From NCBI GenBank assembly GCA_947846985.1, contig CANTUZ010000002.1, positions 153,445,889 through 153,509,888 on the forward strand: DNA of 64,000 nt. Direction: 5' to 3'. The translations under genes were made by a program, and so were the position numbers. The stretch comes from Fratercula arctica. Lineage: Eukaryota; Chordata; Aves; Charadriiformes; Alcidae. The notes below the pieces were generated by a model, which made no database searches, was not told the origin of the DNA, and worked only from the letters and a program-made list of their open reading frames with translations. Shown one piece after another: positions 37,497 to 49,798 of the stretch (position 1 is its first letter; the number at the start of each line of letters is the position of its first letter).

Positions 37497-40400
37497 AGCA
37501 TTTTTTTTTGTAATACCATGAATTCTTGCCTGATGTGTCAAAGATAGAACTGTAATAGAAACATCTTCGTTCAGAGGATGACTGCATATTTCTTACTGCT
37601 GTATTTGATTGTAATTTTTTTTGACATGTTGAAAGTTTAAAATTGCACGATGCTCAGACACAAACCCAACCATATCCAGTTCAGAGAAGCTTCTGGAGAG
37701 TTTTTCATTTTTGGGGGGATTAGCATAGAACTTGGTCCCAGCATTTACAGCTGCTTTAACTCAATTTTAGTTGACACAACATGTAAATTTACACCAGACA
37801 GTCTCTGCACTGGCAAAGTTTAAGAGATTTAATCTGCCTATTTTTATCCAGTCAGAAATACACAGTGCAATTCTCTCCCTGTTTAATCAAATTATTATAG
37901 TGTCACCAACATATATAAAATTTGCTTTAATGTCAAAATGATTGACATTACATAGTCTCAAAGTCTGCTTTGTTCATTGTTACTTATAACCATGTGTTGA
38001 TTCTGACTACTTATTAAAGTACCATTTCTCCCCATCTTCCTTAAACATATTCAACAAACTCTCAAGAAAATCTCCTGCAAGGATACTTGGATAGCTGTAT
38101 TTGGACATCCTCTATTGGCAAAAATTGTGATGAGACTAATGGGAATCTTGTCTACTTGAGGGCTGTAAATTCAGCCATTGTATTGCCAAATGTAAGAAAT
38201 GCTCAGAGCTTTTAGATGTGCATTGCTGCAATATTTCCTCAGAATGGAAATTAAGACTCTGCAGGCTCCCAGTCTCTTACCAAGACAAATTCTTCACTGT
38301 AACTAACAGGAGGTTGTCTGCTTAAGTGTTCTTCTTAGTTTGACAGCTCAGGAAGGAAGCAGCTGAGATACACAACAGCCTGCCCCCGTGTTTCTGATTA
38401 AACTCCACAACAGTCCTTGCCCCAGGTTGAAGCAATAGCCAAAGGACTGAGGGCAGGGAGGCAAGAGGCTTAGTTCACCACTGGAGACAAGCCCTGCATC
38501 TGTACTGGAGGAGCTTCTGATCTAGTCGATGCTGGCTACTATTTATTGTAGAAAACTTTCGACTTGTGGAATGACAGGAGTTAATTGAGAGGGCTGCATG
38601 GGGAGTGAGCAGAAAAGGGATGCCTTGGTGCAGGAATGGTTTCAAAATTACAAGCACACACGAAAATGTACATGTGAAAAAATGTAGAAGCAGTGCAAAA
38701 GTCCATGGGAAGTATAGAACATAAGTACATTTAAAGGTGCAAACAGCACCTTTTTCAGGTTGATAAATTTCAGAAGAGGAAAATAAATGTAGTAATAAAA
38801 GAAATATATAGAAGAAAGCAAATATTTCAGCCAAAATTAATGCTCAAAGATACCTGCTCAACTGTTGTGGGCAACACTTGGAAAAAGAGGACAAAAGGAG
38901 TTTTCTTTAGTTCTTTGCACCCGTAGGCATGTGTCAAATACACTCACAGCCCTTTTGTTCTCCCTGAACACAGAGCATTTGGGTTTGGTCTTTATAGATA
39001 CTCCAGTATTGGTGAGCTCTGCAGCTTTATTCTCAGCGATAGCTGTTCTTGCTCTGGCTCCAAAGGCACTGTGCCTATTGGAAGCAAAGTGCTGTTAGCG
39101 ACTGAGGAGAGAGGCAGCCTATCAGCTGCTCAGTCCCATGGCACAAAATATGCCTTAAAGGATGTTAAGAAAAAGTTAATTCTCCTCTAACTTTTCAACT
39201 CAAGAGCTGAAAGCTGATCATGTGCATAGTTGTAATTTTCCACTGCAAATCTATGTTTGCTATTCAGTTTTATCCACACAGGGAACAAGCCTGGAGCTGT
39301 TGCAATCATGTGTTTTTATATTCACAGTGTAAGACCGCAAATCTCTAAACAGAAAGCATTAGTTTGGAAATCAAACTCTATTCTGTTTGTAAAACTCTAG
39401 TCTGTTTCTTCTAGACTTAGGAATTTCTAGCACTTGGTATGTAGCTTTAATTAAGAGCGATTAATCTCCACAAGCACTGCTTCACCTAACATGGGAACTT
39501 TAATTAATGGTTGGGAAGGAGTTGAAGGGAAAATATAAGGGTCCAGCTTGGGACAGTTTACCTTGAATCGTACCTGGTCTTTCTCAACTGTAGATCTAAA
39601 CTCCCCCAGCTTGAGCAAATTCTGATCAAGACTTTGAGCCCTGTGAAGGGATCAGCTCTAATACCCTTAAAGTTCAAGATACAGTAGAAGCAGTGCACCT
39701 GTTCTTGTTTTCTGAAGAGCGTTCTTGGTTTTCTTAGGCTTTAGCTGACAGGTGATTTGTCCTGATTCTAACTACTGCTGGTTAAATCCTGTTTTTTCTC
39801 AATTCCTGAAAAATTAAAGGTTTTCAAAACTCATGAGGCAGGTTCCCACAGACCCTGAGATTCTTAACGTAAAATGTTTCAATTTTCCATCTTGTTTCTG
39901 ATCCCATCAATTAAATTGGATTAATTGCATTTTGCTGGGGTGCAGCTTGGAAAAACTAATTGCAAGCTCCAAAATGAGAAGAGAGAATAATGGGAGTGAT
40001 ACAGAAAGATGAGAATGTATAAAATTGTATCTCTCAGAGCGAAAAAGAAAAGAGACCATAAGAAATGGAAAGCCAAGAGGACATGGTTTTGATCATAGGT
40101 TTATCTTGCTTTATTTTGGTGGAAAAATGGGGCCTTGATCACTGTGCTGAAAGCAAGACTTGGAGGGAAGCTGGTTTTTCATTTAAATGTGATTTTATGA
40201 AAAAACAAAGAACACAAAATGGCCAGAGATCTGTGGAATGAAGGTTTGCCAATCCCACTTCTGACTCAGTGTGTTTTCACTTGCAGGGAAGGAGTTTGCC
40301 TAACAAAGTTGGAGCCAGTCCAAAACAAAAGAGGTTGTACTTGTATCCAAGACCTATAATATTTTGACTGCTCATGCCTGGTAGAAATCAGGGGACAACT

Positions 40401-41012
40401 ATCACATATCTTACTATTACACATGCATGATTTACCTTAGGAAAGATAAGAATGGATGGATGTAATTTTTATCTGCTCAAGGCAACAAAAAACTTGCACC
40501 CACCCTGCCAATGCAATTTACAAAGTGATAATAGGATTTTGCTTCTTTGGGGAGGGAGGGGAGTCAGCAAAGCAGAAATGTTTGAGAGATGAAGTGATCC
40601 TCACTTCTAATCAGAAGAATTTAGACTCTCCAGACCTTAGCACAGAGCCAGCTAGAGAATTTCACGATATCTGTGAAGAGCATTAGAAAAAGGGTATGAA
40701 CTTGAAATGTGCACCGAGGAATATTAAAACTGTCTTTCCACTGTGTGGTACTGGGCGTAGCTGCTGACATATAGCAGAGAAATCTTATGGCTTCTCTAAA
40801 TGCCGCTGCCTAATAATTGCTCTGGAATGGATGTTACAACTAACACTTGCCAGAGTGCGAGTTATTGCGGCTGTGTCTGATCTTGGCTCCAGCTGGGGGG
40901 GAGGAAGGAAAGTAGGTCAGCAAAAGGCAGCTCAGATGTATATCACACACTCAAAAGCGTGGCAGCATCCCTCTGAGAGCACCCTTGGCACACTTGGTAC
41001 ACTTTTTGTGGA
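37497..41012. other. Unique non-coding sequence
   Basis: There is no exon or named repeat. A 119-codon minus-strand frame (38475-38834), rich in Phe, Leu and Ser, could by composition be a membrane segment but has no family resemblance. A TTAATTAA-type cluster near 39440-39510 is AT-rich and repeat-free. Confidence 0.4.
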
Positions 41013-41103
41013 CTCATAAAATAATTTATGTTGGAAGGGTTCTCTGCAGGTCGTCTAGCCCAACCTCCTCCTCAAAGCAGGACCAACTGGATCAGGTTGC
41101 TTG
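41013..41103 (-). mobile_element. Short CR1 3'-end fragment
   Basis: The reverse complement of a CR1 3' UTR is visible: actcataaaataatttatgt, ttggaagggttctctgcagg, then gtctagcccaacctcctcct and a ctggatcaggttgctt word. About 90 bp remain. Confidence 0.85.
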
Positions 41104-44005
41104 GTGGAAATCTAAGAGGTAATTTCCAACACAGAGGATTGCAAGTACTGCTGAAAGTCTGAGCTGACTGGTTTGTTTTTCAGCATCAATGCAGCTTCCT
41201 GGAATGATTTTTATTGGATTTTGAGGTGCTTGTTAGCAAGACAGATATTCAGCATTTATGTGCCTTGGGCCTGGACTAGTTGTCCTAAAAATCCTGTGTG
41301 GGACTTTTATGAAAGCCTCTGTTTTGACCAAGCTGACACATAGCAATAGAGGCATAAAGGTAAGGGTAACAGTGTAACCTTCATTTTCCTGGCAAGATAA
41401 GGAGGCACATACTGACTCTTTCGAAATACCAGCTTTTCTTAGACTCCGTGGTTTTTATCAGGTCAAATGTACAGCATGAACCCTACAGTCAGGCACTCTG
41501 AGTTCTGGTTTGCTAGGAGTTTGCACATACTAAAAAATGAAAAATAAACACACGAAGGACTAGAGTCCTCAGTTTTACAAACTTGCTTTCAGGTAGGCCT
41601 AAATTCCAGTTTTAGGGAAGGACAAGAAAGGTGCTGTTTATTTTATTGAATCGCTTTACCCATCTTATGCTTGAATTCAAGGAAATTACAAATAAAGTGC
41701 TTAAAGCCATCTTTTCATCACCTATTTTACCCATAGATTCTCACAGAACATGTAGATGTGATCTGACAGCAAGTGTAAAAGCCTGAGCGCACACACTCGG
41801 TTGTAGGAGAGATGGGAAGCAACCTGGTTCAAGTGAAATAAGAGATAGATAGGTCTGCAGGCTTTCAGTCCTTACATCTGAATCGGTATTGCAATCCAGT
41901 CCCTGAACCCTGTTTTATCTAATACAGGGCATCCAAGATTTGTTACAGCTGTTAAGTACTTTGAATCCAAGCAATTAGTGCATTTACTGGTGTCTGCTTT
42001 ACATCTGCCATTGACCTTCCCCCCCCCTCTGTGCTTTATCTGTCTGGTATTAACCACTGTGGAGTAAGAGATCAGTTTAACAGATATTTCTCACAAATTT
42101 TGTCTGTCTTCATGGTCAATGTATGATGCCCTCCTGGTCCTGACTTCTGGGGAGCGTGAGCTGCTGAAAGGCATGCTTCTCTCGCTGGCTGGGTTTCCAT
42201 TTACCATGTCTCCAGCAGTAGATGGGACCTGCCTGGAGGGGAGACCCTGGTGGCCCACGTGGTCGATGGCGCTGTGTCCCAGCTAAGAACCAGCATGTTG
42301 ACCTCCAGACCTGAATGATCCATGAGGATGAATATTTTGTGTGAAGAAACTCCAAAGTATCAGTTGATGTAATCCTGCTTATTTTTTTTTTCTCCTTTTT
42401 TTTTTTAGGGTACACAAGTGTCATGCACAAAATTAGTACTTGCCAAAAGTAGTGACTTTTTTTTCTTTTTTCTTTTCCTACAAATGCATCATTTAGCTTC
42501 CTTAGAAGCATCTAGAAGTATTTTCTGGGAAATGCACTGGCTTAAGTACACCTGTTTCATACGCTTTTGCATAGCATGTTCTCAGAGAAAGTTAATAAAA
42601 TTTCCTGAAAAAGATCCTTCCAATTGCATGCATGCACTCACTCAGAAATGCAAAGTCAGTGAGCAAATGTAATAGAAACAGTATTTTTTATAGGGAGTTG
42701 TATAATACATAGTAAATCTCTAATTTTTTTAAAAAGAGGGTTATATATTTCATTCCACTGTCATCCTTACTTTCTGCATTACAGCTCCAATGCACAGGAT
42801 GAATTATTTTATTCTGCAAATAACTGCATGATGATTTATCCTACAAAATATCTGTCGTCTCCGTAAAGCCGAGTTGAGTCAAACAGGAGCTCAAGCCTTG
42901 TGCGATTCTTCACCATAGATGTGGCACTGATTTTCCCTCAGTGCTGAGGACCTTTCCCCTGATCATACGAGAAGCCTGTGTCATTCTGCTGCAGTTAGTC
43001 ATGAATATGTCTGGGCGATGGCTAAGACTGCATCCCTCGATGGGAAAGCGGAGAGGGCAGACACCGAGACACCTGTAGGACATCCCCAGTGCTGTGCATG
43101 GGACAGACCCTGAGACCCGCGGAGCAGGAAGGCTGATGGGCAGAGCATTTGTTCTCTGCCTCTTTGCTCAGGTGTTGGTGGAAATGGAAATTTTGTCTAT
43201 TGGCAAAATGTTTCCAGAGCTGGGATAACTTAGAAAGGCAGAGGTGTGTGGTTGCCGTAGGCACGCTGGTGCTCTCTGTGTATTTCTCTCCATTTCCATT
43301 TTTTTGTGCATCTCCCTCAGTACTGTCTTTCTACATAAACATCTACATATGTCAGAGACCTCTTAAAGGTTAAAGCAGTCTATGCTGTGTTTATTCCACC
43401 TGTCAGTGCTACTTGAAATGTGATGTTTGCTGACTCTGGCCCCTGAATCATTCTCCCTCTGAATAACCCAGGGAGCAAAGGAACTTGATGTATCTGAGCA
43501 GGGGCCAACACAAAAGTCTTTGACTAAAAAACTTTGAAACAATCAAGGCAGAACAATATAACCAAGCTCTCCCTTATAAGCAGGAAACCACCATAGCTTG
43601 ATATAAACTGTAACTACTGTTCGCTTATTTAATTTTACTTCCTATTTTCACCCTGTGACCTTTTCAAGGTCTGATTTAATTGCTGGAAAGCAAACATAAG
43701 AGAAGTTATTTCGCAACATTAGAGCAGAAATACCTAAATGTAGTGTTATGACCATAACAGAAAGGCACAACTAGAGGCATTGAGTAAGAATATTAAGAGC
43801 TTATTTCTCTTAGGAACATTTTGATGAATGTGTAGCAAGTGTGCCAAGTGTGGTTCTTACTGTAATAACAATGTCAATAATAGTGTTACTCGGTCCTTAA
43901 GAATTTCACATAAGCCTGCAAGACCGTTTTTATTATTTTTCCCATGCAACACTAATGAAATCAAAGGCATAAATATCCCATAATTTTCAGTGGGACTTCA
44001 AAATA
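41104..44005. other. Unique non-coding sequence
   Basis: Between the two CR1 copies nothing is recognised. The 42116-42511 minus-strand frame is a chance frame crossing a T-rich stretch that it reads as Lys repeats. Confidence 0.4.
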
Positions 44006-44475
44006 ATAGAATCACTTGGGTTGGAAAAGACCTTTAAGATCATTGAGTCCAACCATAAAATTAACACTGCCAAGTCCATCACTAAACTATGTCCCTAAGT
44101 GTCACATCTACACGTCTTTTAAATACCTCCAGGGGTGGTGCCTCAACCACTTCCCTGGACAGCCTGTTCCAACGCTTGACAGCCCTTTCAGTGAAGAAAT
44201 TTTTCCTAATATCCAATCTAAACCTCCCCTGGCACAACTTCAGGCCATTTCCTCTTGTTCTATCGCCCGTTACTTGGGAGATGAGACAGACCCCCACCTC
44301 TCTAAAACCTCCCTGCAGGTAGTTGTAGAGAGTGAGAAGGTCTCCCCTCAGCCTCTTTTTCTCCAGACTCAATAACCCCAGTTCCCTCAGCTGCTCCACA
44401 TAAGACTTCCATAAGTTCCATAACCTTCCATAAGTTCCACATAAGTTCTCTAAAGCCTTGTTCTCTCCAGTCTTC
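44006..44475 (-). mobile_element. CR1 LINE, 5'-truncated copy
   Basis: The 3' end lies at 44006 (atagaatcacttgggttgg on the plus strand). The minus-strand frame 44492-44082 is open for 136 codons and encodes the CR1 ORF2 tail: LREL(G)[16 protein letters not shown], then [20 protein letters not shown], then [20 protein letters not shown]. The innermost part (about 44398-44450) is a small tandem array of ttccataag words not found in other CR1 copies here. The frame survives, but the copy is too short to encode a functional protein. Confidence 0.95.
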
Positions 44476-45760
44476 ATTAAAACATTTAACAAGGTTAATT
44501 ACAGAGTGGTGAGTTTTTAATAAGTTGCTGTTTACCTTCACTTACAATGCCAAAGTCTGGGACTTTACTAGTTAATAACATTGCATATTGTAATCTGTGG
44601 AAGTTTCTTGACTGGCTCATTAGAGTTTAAGAGTAGTAGTACGTAGTTTGCTTAGGTTTTTCTTTCTCAGCTTCATCAGATCCAAATTCCGTGCTCAGCT
44701 GTTTCCACACAAGAAATTGTTGTTAGTCCATTAGAGTTGTGACCCTTGGATTGGGAGTGGGGAGACACCAGTTGGTAAATTTTTTCGTATTATATACTCA
44801 CTATGGGTGTCGGTAGGTCACTCATGTATGTTAGACAACTTACATAGTTAAGGGACCTGCCTCTCTCCATTTGCTTTATAGAGAATTTGCCCGCTTAACT
44901 GTGGTCACAGCACAGTTAGACACGTTCACTAATCAATAGTCTTCAATGGGAAGTGTGAATTCCCCTCCTCATTGTGTCTGACGGTGTGACCGAAGGACAT
45001 TTGCACTGTGTTATACATAGTGCCAGATGATCAATGCTGTCACCGTCCTCCATCAAGGACACAACATGGGAATGAAGAACCAAACTGTCAGTCCAACTTT
45101 ATTTCTAGCTCAAAGTGCTTGGGAGCCGTTGCTCTGTCCCTCCTCACTTCTTCCCCAACAATATCAAGATGACTTTTCATATACCAGGTCCTTAATATGC
45201 AATTAAGAAATGAGAGGCTGATCTTGGTTGACTTTGGATTTTTTGAGCCTTACATTTTCTAGCTTTCCTGTGTGACCCTAAGGTCTAGAAACTTTCTCTT
45301 TTTAAAAAGGAAAAAAAATTAAAATCTGATGCAATCTCTGGGTGCTGGGAGCCGGAGTTTGAGGGAAAATGCTGCATACTGGTACACTGGTGACATAATT
45401 AGAAAAGTCACTAACTGAGCTTCCAGCATGTAGCGTTCCTCTTGATCTTCCTCAGCTCTGGGCAAGAAAACTCTGCTCCTCTGACCCTGAAAGCGCACAC
45501 ACGGGGCTTTCCTTTGCTGTGCACAGCAGAAGGGCTGGAGCCCTGTGGTCAGCATCCCCCTCTGTCTTGCAGCTGCAATTAGGGAAAGCATCGGCTGTGG
45601 CATGGTACCCCCTGGAGAGAAGAAGGTCGCTGCCATACCCTGTCCACACTCACTTGCACGGCTGCTGAGGGCCAGTGACAGTGTGGCCCACTGGTCACAG
45701 GCACTTCCCAGTGGCAGAAGCCTGCATGCTATGAAGCGAAAAGTTTTTAATTATAAACAG
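44476..45760. other. Unique non-coding sequence
   Basis: Nothing is assigned. A 105-codon minus-strand frame (45319-45636) has no domain and overlaps another frame. Confidence 0.4.
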
Positions 45761-46334
45761 TGTTGTGGGTTAACCCCAATAGGCAACTAGGCACCACACA
45801 ACTGCTCACTCACTCCTCCCCCAAACCCAGCACCCAGTGGGATGGAGGAAGAGAAAAGGAAGAGGAAAAGTGAGAAAACTTGTGGGTCAAGATAAAAAAA
45901 ACACTTAATACACAGAGGCAAAATAGAAGAAGAAAGCAAGCAAAACAAAACAAGTGATGCAAAGGCAATCACTCGCCACCTCCTATGAGTAGTCTAATGC
46001 CCTGCCAGTTCCTGAGCAAAAGATGGGTAACCTCCTGAAACCCTCTTATCCCGGTTTTTGTGGCTGAGCATGACATTAGATGGCATGGAATATCTCTTGG
46101 GTTAGTTCAGGTCATTTGCCTGGTTGTGACCCCTTCCAGCCTATTGCATACCCCTGGTCTATTCACAGTGAAGCAAGGAGTAGAGTAAGAAACAGAGAAG
46201 GCTCTGACGCTGTGCAAACACTCTTCAGCAATGGGTAAAACGTCGGTGTGCTATTGGCATTGCTTCGGTCACAAATCTAAACCACAGCAATATATGAGAA
46301 GAAAATTAACTCCTTCCCAGTTAGAGCCAGTACA
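45761..46334 (-). mobile_element. Solo LTR of an avian endogenous retrovirus
   Basis: It is bounded by TG (tgttgtgggttaacccc) and CA (ttagagccagtaca) and is about 574 bp. It is related to the LTR at 10.1 kb through the shared order of words: ctcactcactcctccccc, then gtgggtcaagat, then catgacattagatggcatgg, then taactccttcccag. The poly(A)-signal side lies to the left when read on the minus strand. No internal retroviral genes are nearby, and no clear target-site duplication is seen. Confidence 0.78.
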
Positions 46335-48651
46335 ACCCTCCCTCTTTGAAAAGAAAAGATTAATCCAAGACTATGATTAGGAAATGTTATCCATGATTTC
46401 AACATAATTTAGTACCCTCTCACTAGTCTTTTCCATTCTTATAGCTCCTCTGAGCTGCAGGAAAGGATTTGAATATAAGAAAAGGCAAAGCAAACCCTCA
46501 TCCTCCTGGGACAAAATGTTCCTGCTGTTTTCCTACTCTTTTACTTGAAAGCAAGAGTTTCAGGAACAGCTACAGCACTGAGTATTATCAAACACAGGTG
46601 TACCTAATGTTATTCAACACAAAGCGTGTCAGGAGAAAGTAATCCAGGAATATCAGTCATTGTGCTGGGAGAGGGGAGTCGGATGGTGCTTGGTGCAATG
46701 CATCACACTCTGAACAAGTCTCAGCCAGGCTCAGAAATGAATGTATCACTCCCAGCTCTGCTTGCCAGCATGATTAAACATGAGCTAGCACTGCTGTTTT
46801 TTAGTGCCGTTGGGTCATATTCCCCTGGAAATCCAGAGCCTTTTGGCAGCGATACTTAAGCTTGGAGTGGCATCTGTGTTTCCTGTTACTTGCCATGGTG
46901 AGCATTGCATTTCCAGAGTCTTATCTTGACCTTCATTCAAGAGAAGGCTGCCTGATTTGGGAGCAGGTGGGTTCTGTTTTGGTTGTTTTTTAAGTTTTGT
47001 GGGGTCTTTGTCAGTGAGCTATGTCCCAGGAAACTCGCTTGAAGGATTTTAAAGGACAGAGGTGGGGTGGAGGAGAAATGTGAATATTTCCCAGAAACAG
47101 TGTTTTGGATTTTATAAATGTGTGTTTGAGCACGTGTATGCATATAAGATACCTTCTGTATGATGTGGATGATACTGGCCAGTCATTTGGATGTAGTGAC
47201 TGGGAGATTTGCTCCCTGTGATACTATGGTCCTGGGAACTGTTCATGGATCTGTTACAGAACTGAAATGATGGTAGATTTGATGCATTTTGGCACGTGAT
47301 CTGAGTTTATAACCTTCTCCCTTTCAGCAGCTTGGCCCTCTCAGGAGCCCTTATTCACCATCCTCTTCAGATGTAAATAACCTTTTTGGTACTCTAAGGC
47401 AGACAATGGACACTCTCCTTGTCTCAAAGCTGAACCCCTGCTTCAATCAGAGTTTGGGCTGAAACAGGGCCCTGCAAAGCCACCTGTGAGTACATCCTGT
47501 GGGTGGGGGAATTTTTCATACCAGCCATGTGAAAATGTTTGGTTTTGCTTTTTATTATCAGTATATTGTGCTATGGGGGTGTGCGATAACCATTGACTCT
47601 GGGGGCAATACTTACCATGGATGTTGCACAAACTAATGACCCATGATGAAGACACCACAGACGTATCTCTGCATGGCATCCTTTAAAGCTCATTCTTTTT
47701 GGTAACAGTATTGACAGGTAAAAATAGTAATTATATCACAGAGAAGCCTGGATTTTAGAAGGTATCCACAAATGGAGCAAACCTGACCGAAGGAACCGAA
47801 TTCCTCATACTTCTCAGGAGGCTCCACTGACGGCTGTGACCTCCCCTGTTCTTCACAGGCTAAGAAACCCTCAGCTAGGGACACTCATCAAAAAAAGTCT
47901 CTTCAAGGATCTGCTTCTCTTAGCAAGGATGGTATTACTGCTTTTCTTAAATGAAAATGGTTTTCCTTATATATACAGTTAGGGTTTGCTATCTCTCTTT
48001 TCTAAAGAACATAGGCAACATTTATGGTACCTAAAAGAGTTTCTTTTAGTAAACAGCTCCAGGATTAATAAACCCTTCAAGGATTATCATGGCAAGGTTT
48101 CTGTTACGATGCCGGCAGCACGTGAGATGCCAGAAGCAGGTGTTGTGAAAGTTGCAGAGAAGGATCGACGTTTAGTAGAGAAGGTAGAAAAAGACAGTGA
48201 TGAAAATAAATGGAAAGAAATTTGTCTCAACAAACGTTTGCCAAGAGCCTAATTTTTGTGGTGTGGACCAAAAATTGCTGCTGACATTTTCTGTAATGAA
48301 GTTTCTTCTGATTTGCTCAAAGTTGCCATCTGTGCTCTGACTCATCCATTTTATTCCCAGACTGGGTGTACAAAACAGACCTCCACATCTGCAGGACCCT
48401 GGCATCCTCCTGCAAAACGCTTTTTCTAGGAAGGGCTGGGGCAGTTGAGTGCATACAGATCTGGGGCTACCCACTTACCACTCTGACAACAAAGCCCTGA
48501 CCAAGAAAAATCATCTTTCTGTCTGGATCCTTCCCTCCAGTCTTTTTTTTTCCCCCTAACATTAAGGGTTGTTTAAACTTGGTTCTCAAAGCTTAAAACA
48601 GTGTTTGTCTCACCTCTCTCTTTGCTTTTCTGGCTGGATCTATAGATGGTG
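46335..48651. other. Unique non-coding sequence
   Basis: No repeats are recognised. The 88-codon plus frame at 47986-48252 ends in a strongly charged stretch (VAEKDRRLVEKVEKDSDENK) and is discussed in the findings; it is not called as a gene. Confidence 0.4.
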
Positions 48652-48728
48652 CAGGTTGGCATAGTTCTATTGAAATCAGAGGAACTATCCCGATTTCCAC
48701 CAAATAAGGATGATCTGGGGCTTAAAAT
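48652..48728 (+). repeat. Probable ancient amniote interspersed repeat
   Basis: The words tattgaaatcagaggaacta, cccgatttccacc and ggatgatctggggctt follow the order of an old repeat shared by turtles, crocodilians and birds ('caatggaact...gatttacacc...gaggatctggcc'). It may be the same family as 22695-22765 on the other strand. The name is not asserted. Confidence 0.45.
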
Positions 48729-48764
48729 GCACACTCAGAATAAAATAGTCCTGTAGAGAAAGTA

Positions 48765-49330
48765 GCTGTGGGTAATAAGGCAAGGATTGCAGCTAGCAAT
48801 TTCAGAAGTGTATTTATGAGGCTTAGAGCCACATTTCTCATTGCTAGGAAAATAATATCTGTTCTGTCACTTGTTAATATAATTATCCTCTATTTCAGGA
48901 GAATTAGCAAGTCACAGTGCATTCAGAAACTGCTGCATTTGTGTTTTGTAAAGTTGAAAAAGGAAAACACATTTGACACATTTAGTGATCCAAATGGTGC
49001 GTTGTATTTGTCTTTTGAAAAGATTCTGTTACCTGTCCTTCTCTACAGACAATCATTGACTCATCAGTGTGAATAATTTGTTTTGCTCTGGAAAATTTCA
49101 GCCACTGCTAGGATTGACTAAGAGGAATTGTTGTTTCAGCAATAATCTCTATTGATGTGCTGTGTATTAAGCAATAAACGGCTGCTGAAATTGATTAATC
49201 ATCGAAGTGGAGATGAGATTTTAAGGCAATTTCAAATTCTGTTCATTGCACTCACATTTTTTATTAAATATCCCCTTGTTGTGGTGTTATGCTACAAGAT
49301 GAATAGAACTTTTTTTTTTTATCAGACTTC
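48765..49330. promoter_or_regulatory. Possible conserved non-coding block
   Basis: About 560 bp of AT-rich, repeat-free sequence with balanced short words and homeodomain- or AP-1-like sites (ttgttaatataattatcc, attgactcatcagtgtg, gaaattgattaatcatcg). This is the best-looking candidate here for conserved regulatory DNA. There is no open frame beyond 102 codons. Confidence 0.3.
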
Positions 49331-49511
49331 TTAGTGTCATACATTACTTTCTAAACATTTGGGATGTTCGAAAATCCCTGATATAAGCAGCTCTATTTCC
49401 AAGCCTTCACTGAGGAAGGAGAAAAAGATAACCTTGTCTTTTAAAACATATTTGTCTGTGGTTTCTTGTGTGACAGCAGACCTTTTTTTTTTTTCCTCTA
49501 CTTTGCAATAT

Positions 49512-49685
49512 ATAGGACAAGGAGAATTGCCAGAGCAGGTCAGACCCAAGGTTGATGAAGGCCAGTCTTCTGCAGCTGGCAGCAGACAGCACCAGCTGCT
49601 TCAAAGGAGGAGACAAGAAGTTTCACAGCTAGTGGCAATTTGAAAATTAACCTCTGAGAAATTTCCTCCCAGCTTCCATAGGTGG
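49512..49685 (+). repeat. Ancient interspersed repeat (tetrapod type)
   Basis: The order gagaattgccagagcaggtc, gacccaaggttgatgaaggc, cagtcttctgcagctggcag, then a gctgcttcaaaggaggagac word and ttcctccc follows an old repeat that I recognise from reptile and bird genomes ('ccat...ggtcagaccc..ggtccat..agtcc..ctggcagtggcc..atgcttcagagg'). The copy is diverged. The overlapping frames in several phases are artefacts. Confidence 0.55.
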
Positions 49686-49744
49686 AAAATTCATTTACTC
49701 CTGGAGGCAGGCAGGTTTGCAGGTCTTCCTCTTCTTCTCCCCCC

Positions 49745-49798
49745 ACCCTCACCTCTTTCTCTCTCTTTTTTTTCTTTTTTTTTTTTTTTTTTTCTTTT
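49745..49798 (+). repeat. Pyrimidine/poly-T tract
   Basis: About 50 bp of C and T ending in a run of T broken by single C bases. It is low complexity and no retroposon body is recognisable beside it. Confidence 0.9.

Noticed and set aside
38475..38834. 119-codon Phe/Leu/Ser-rich frame as a membrane protein
   Set aside because: Hydrophobic composition is expected when A-rich DNA is read on the opposite strand. There is no signal or family motif.
42116..42511. 131-codon minus-strand frame with a Lys-rich stretch
   Set aside because: The Lys run comes from a T-rich tract on the plus strand. There is no domain or splice context, and an overlapping plus-strand frame reads the same tract as Phe.
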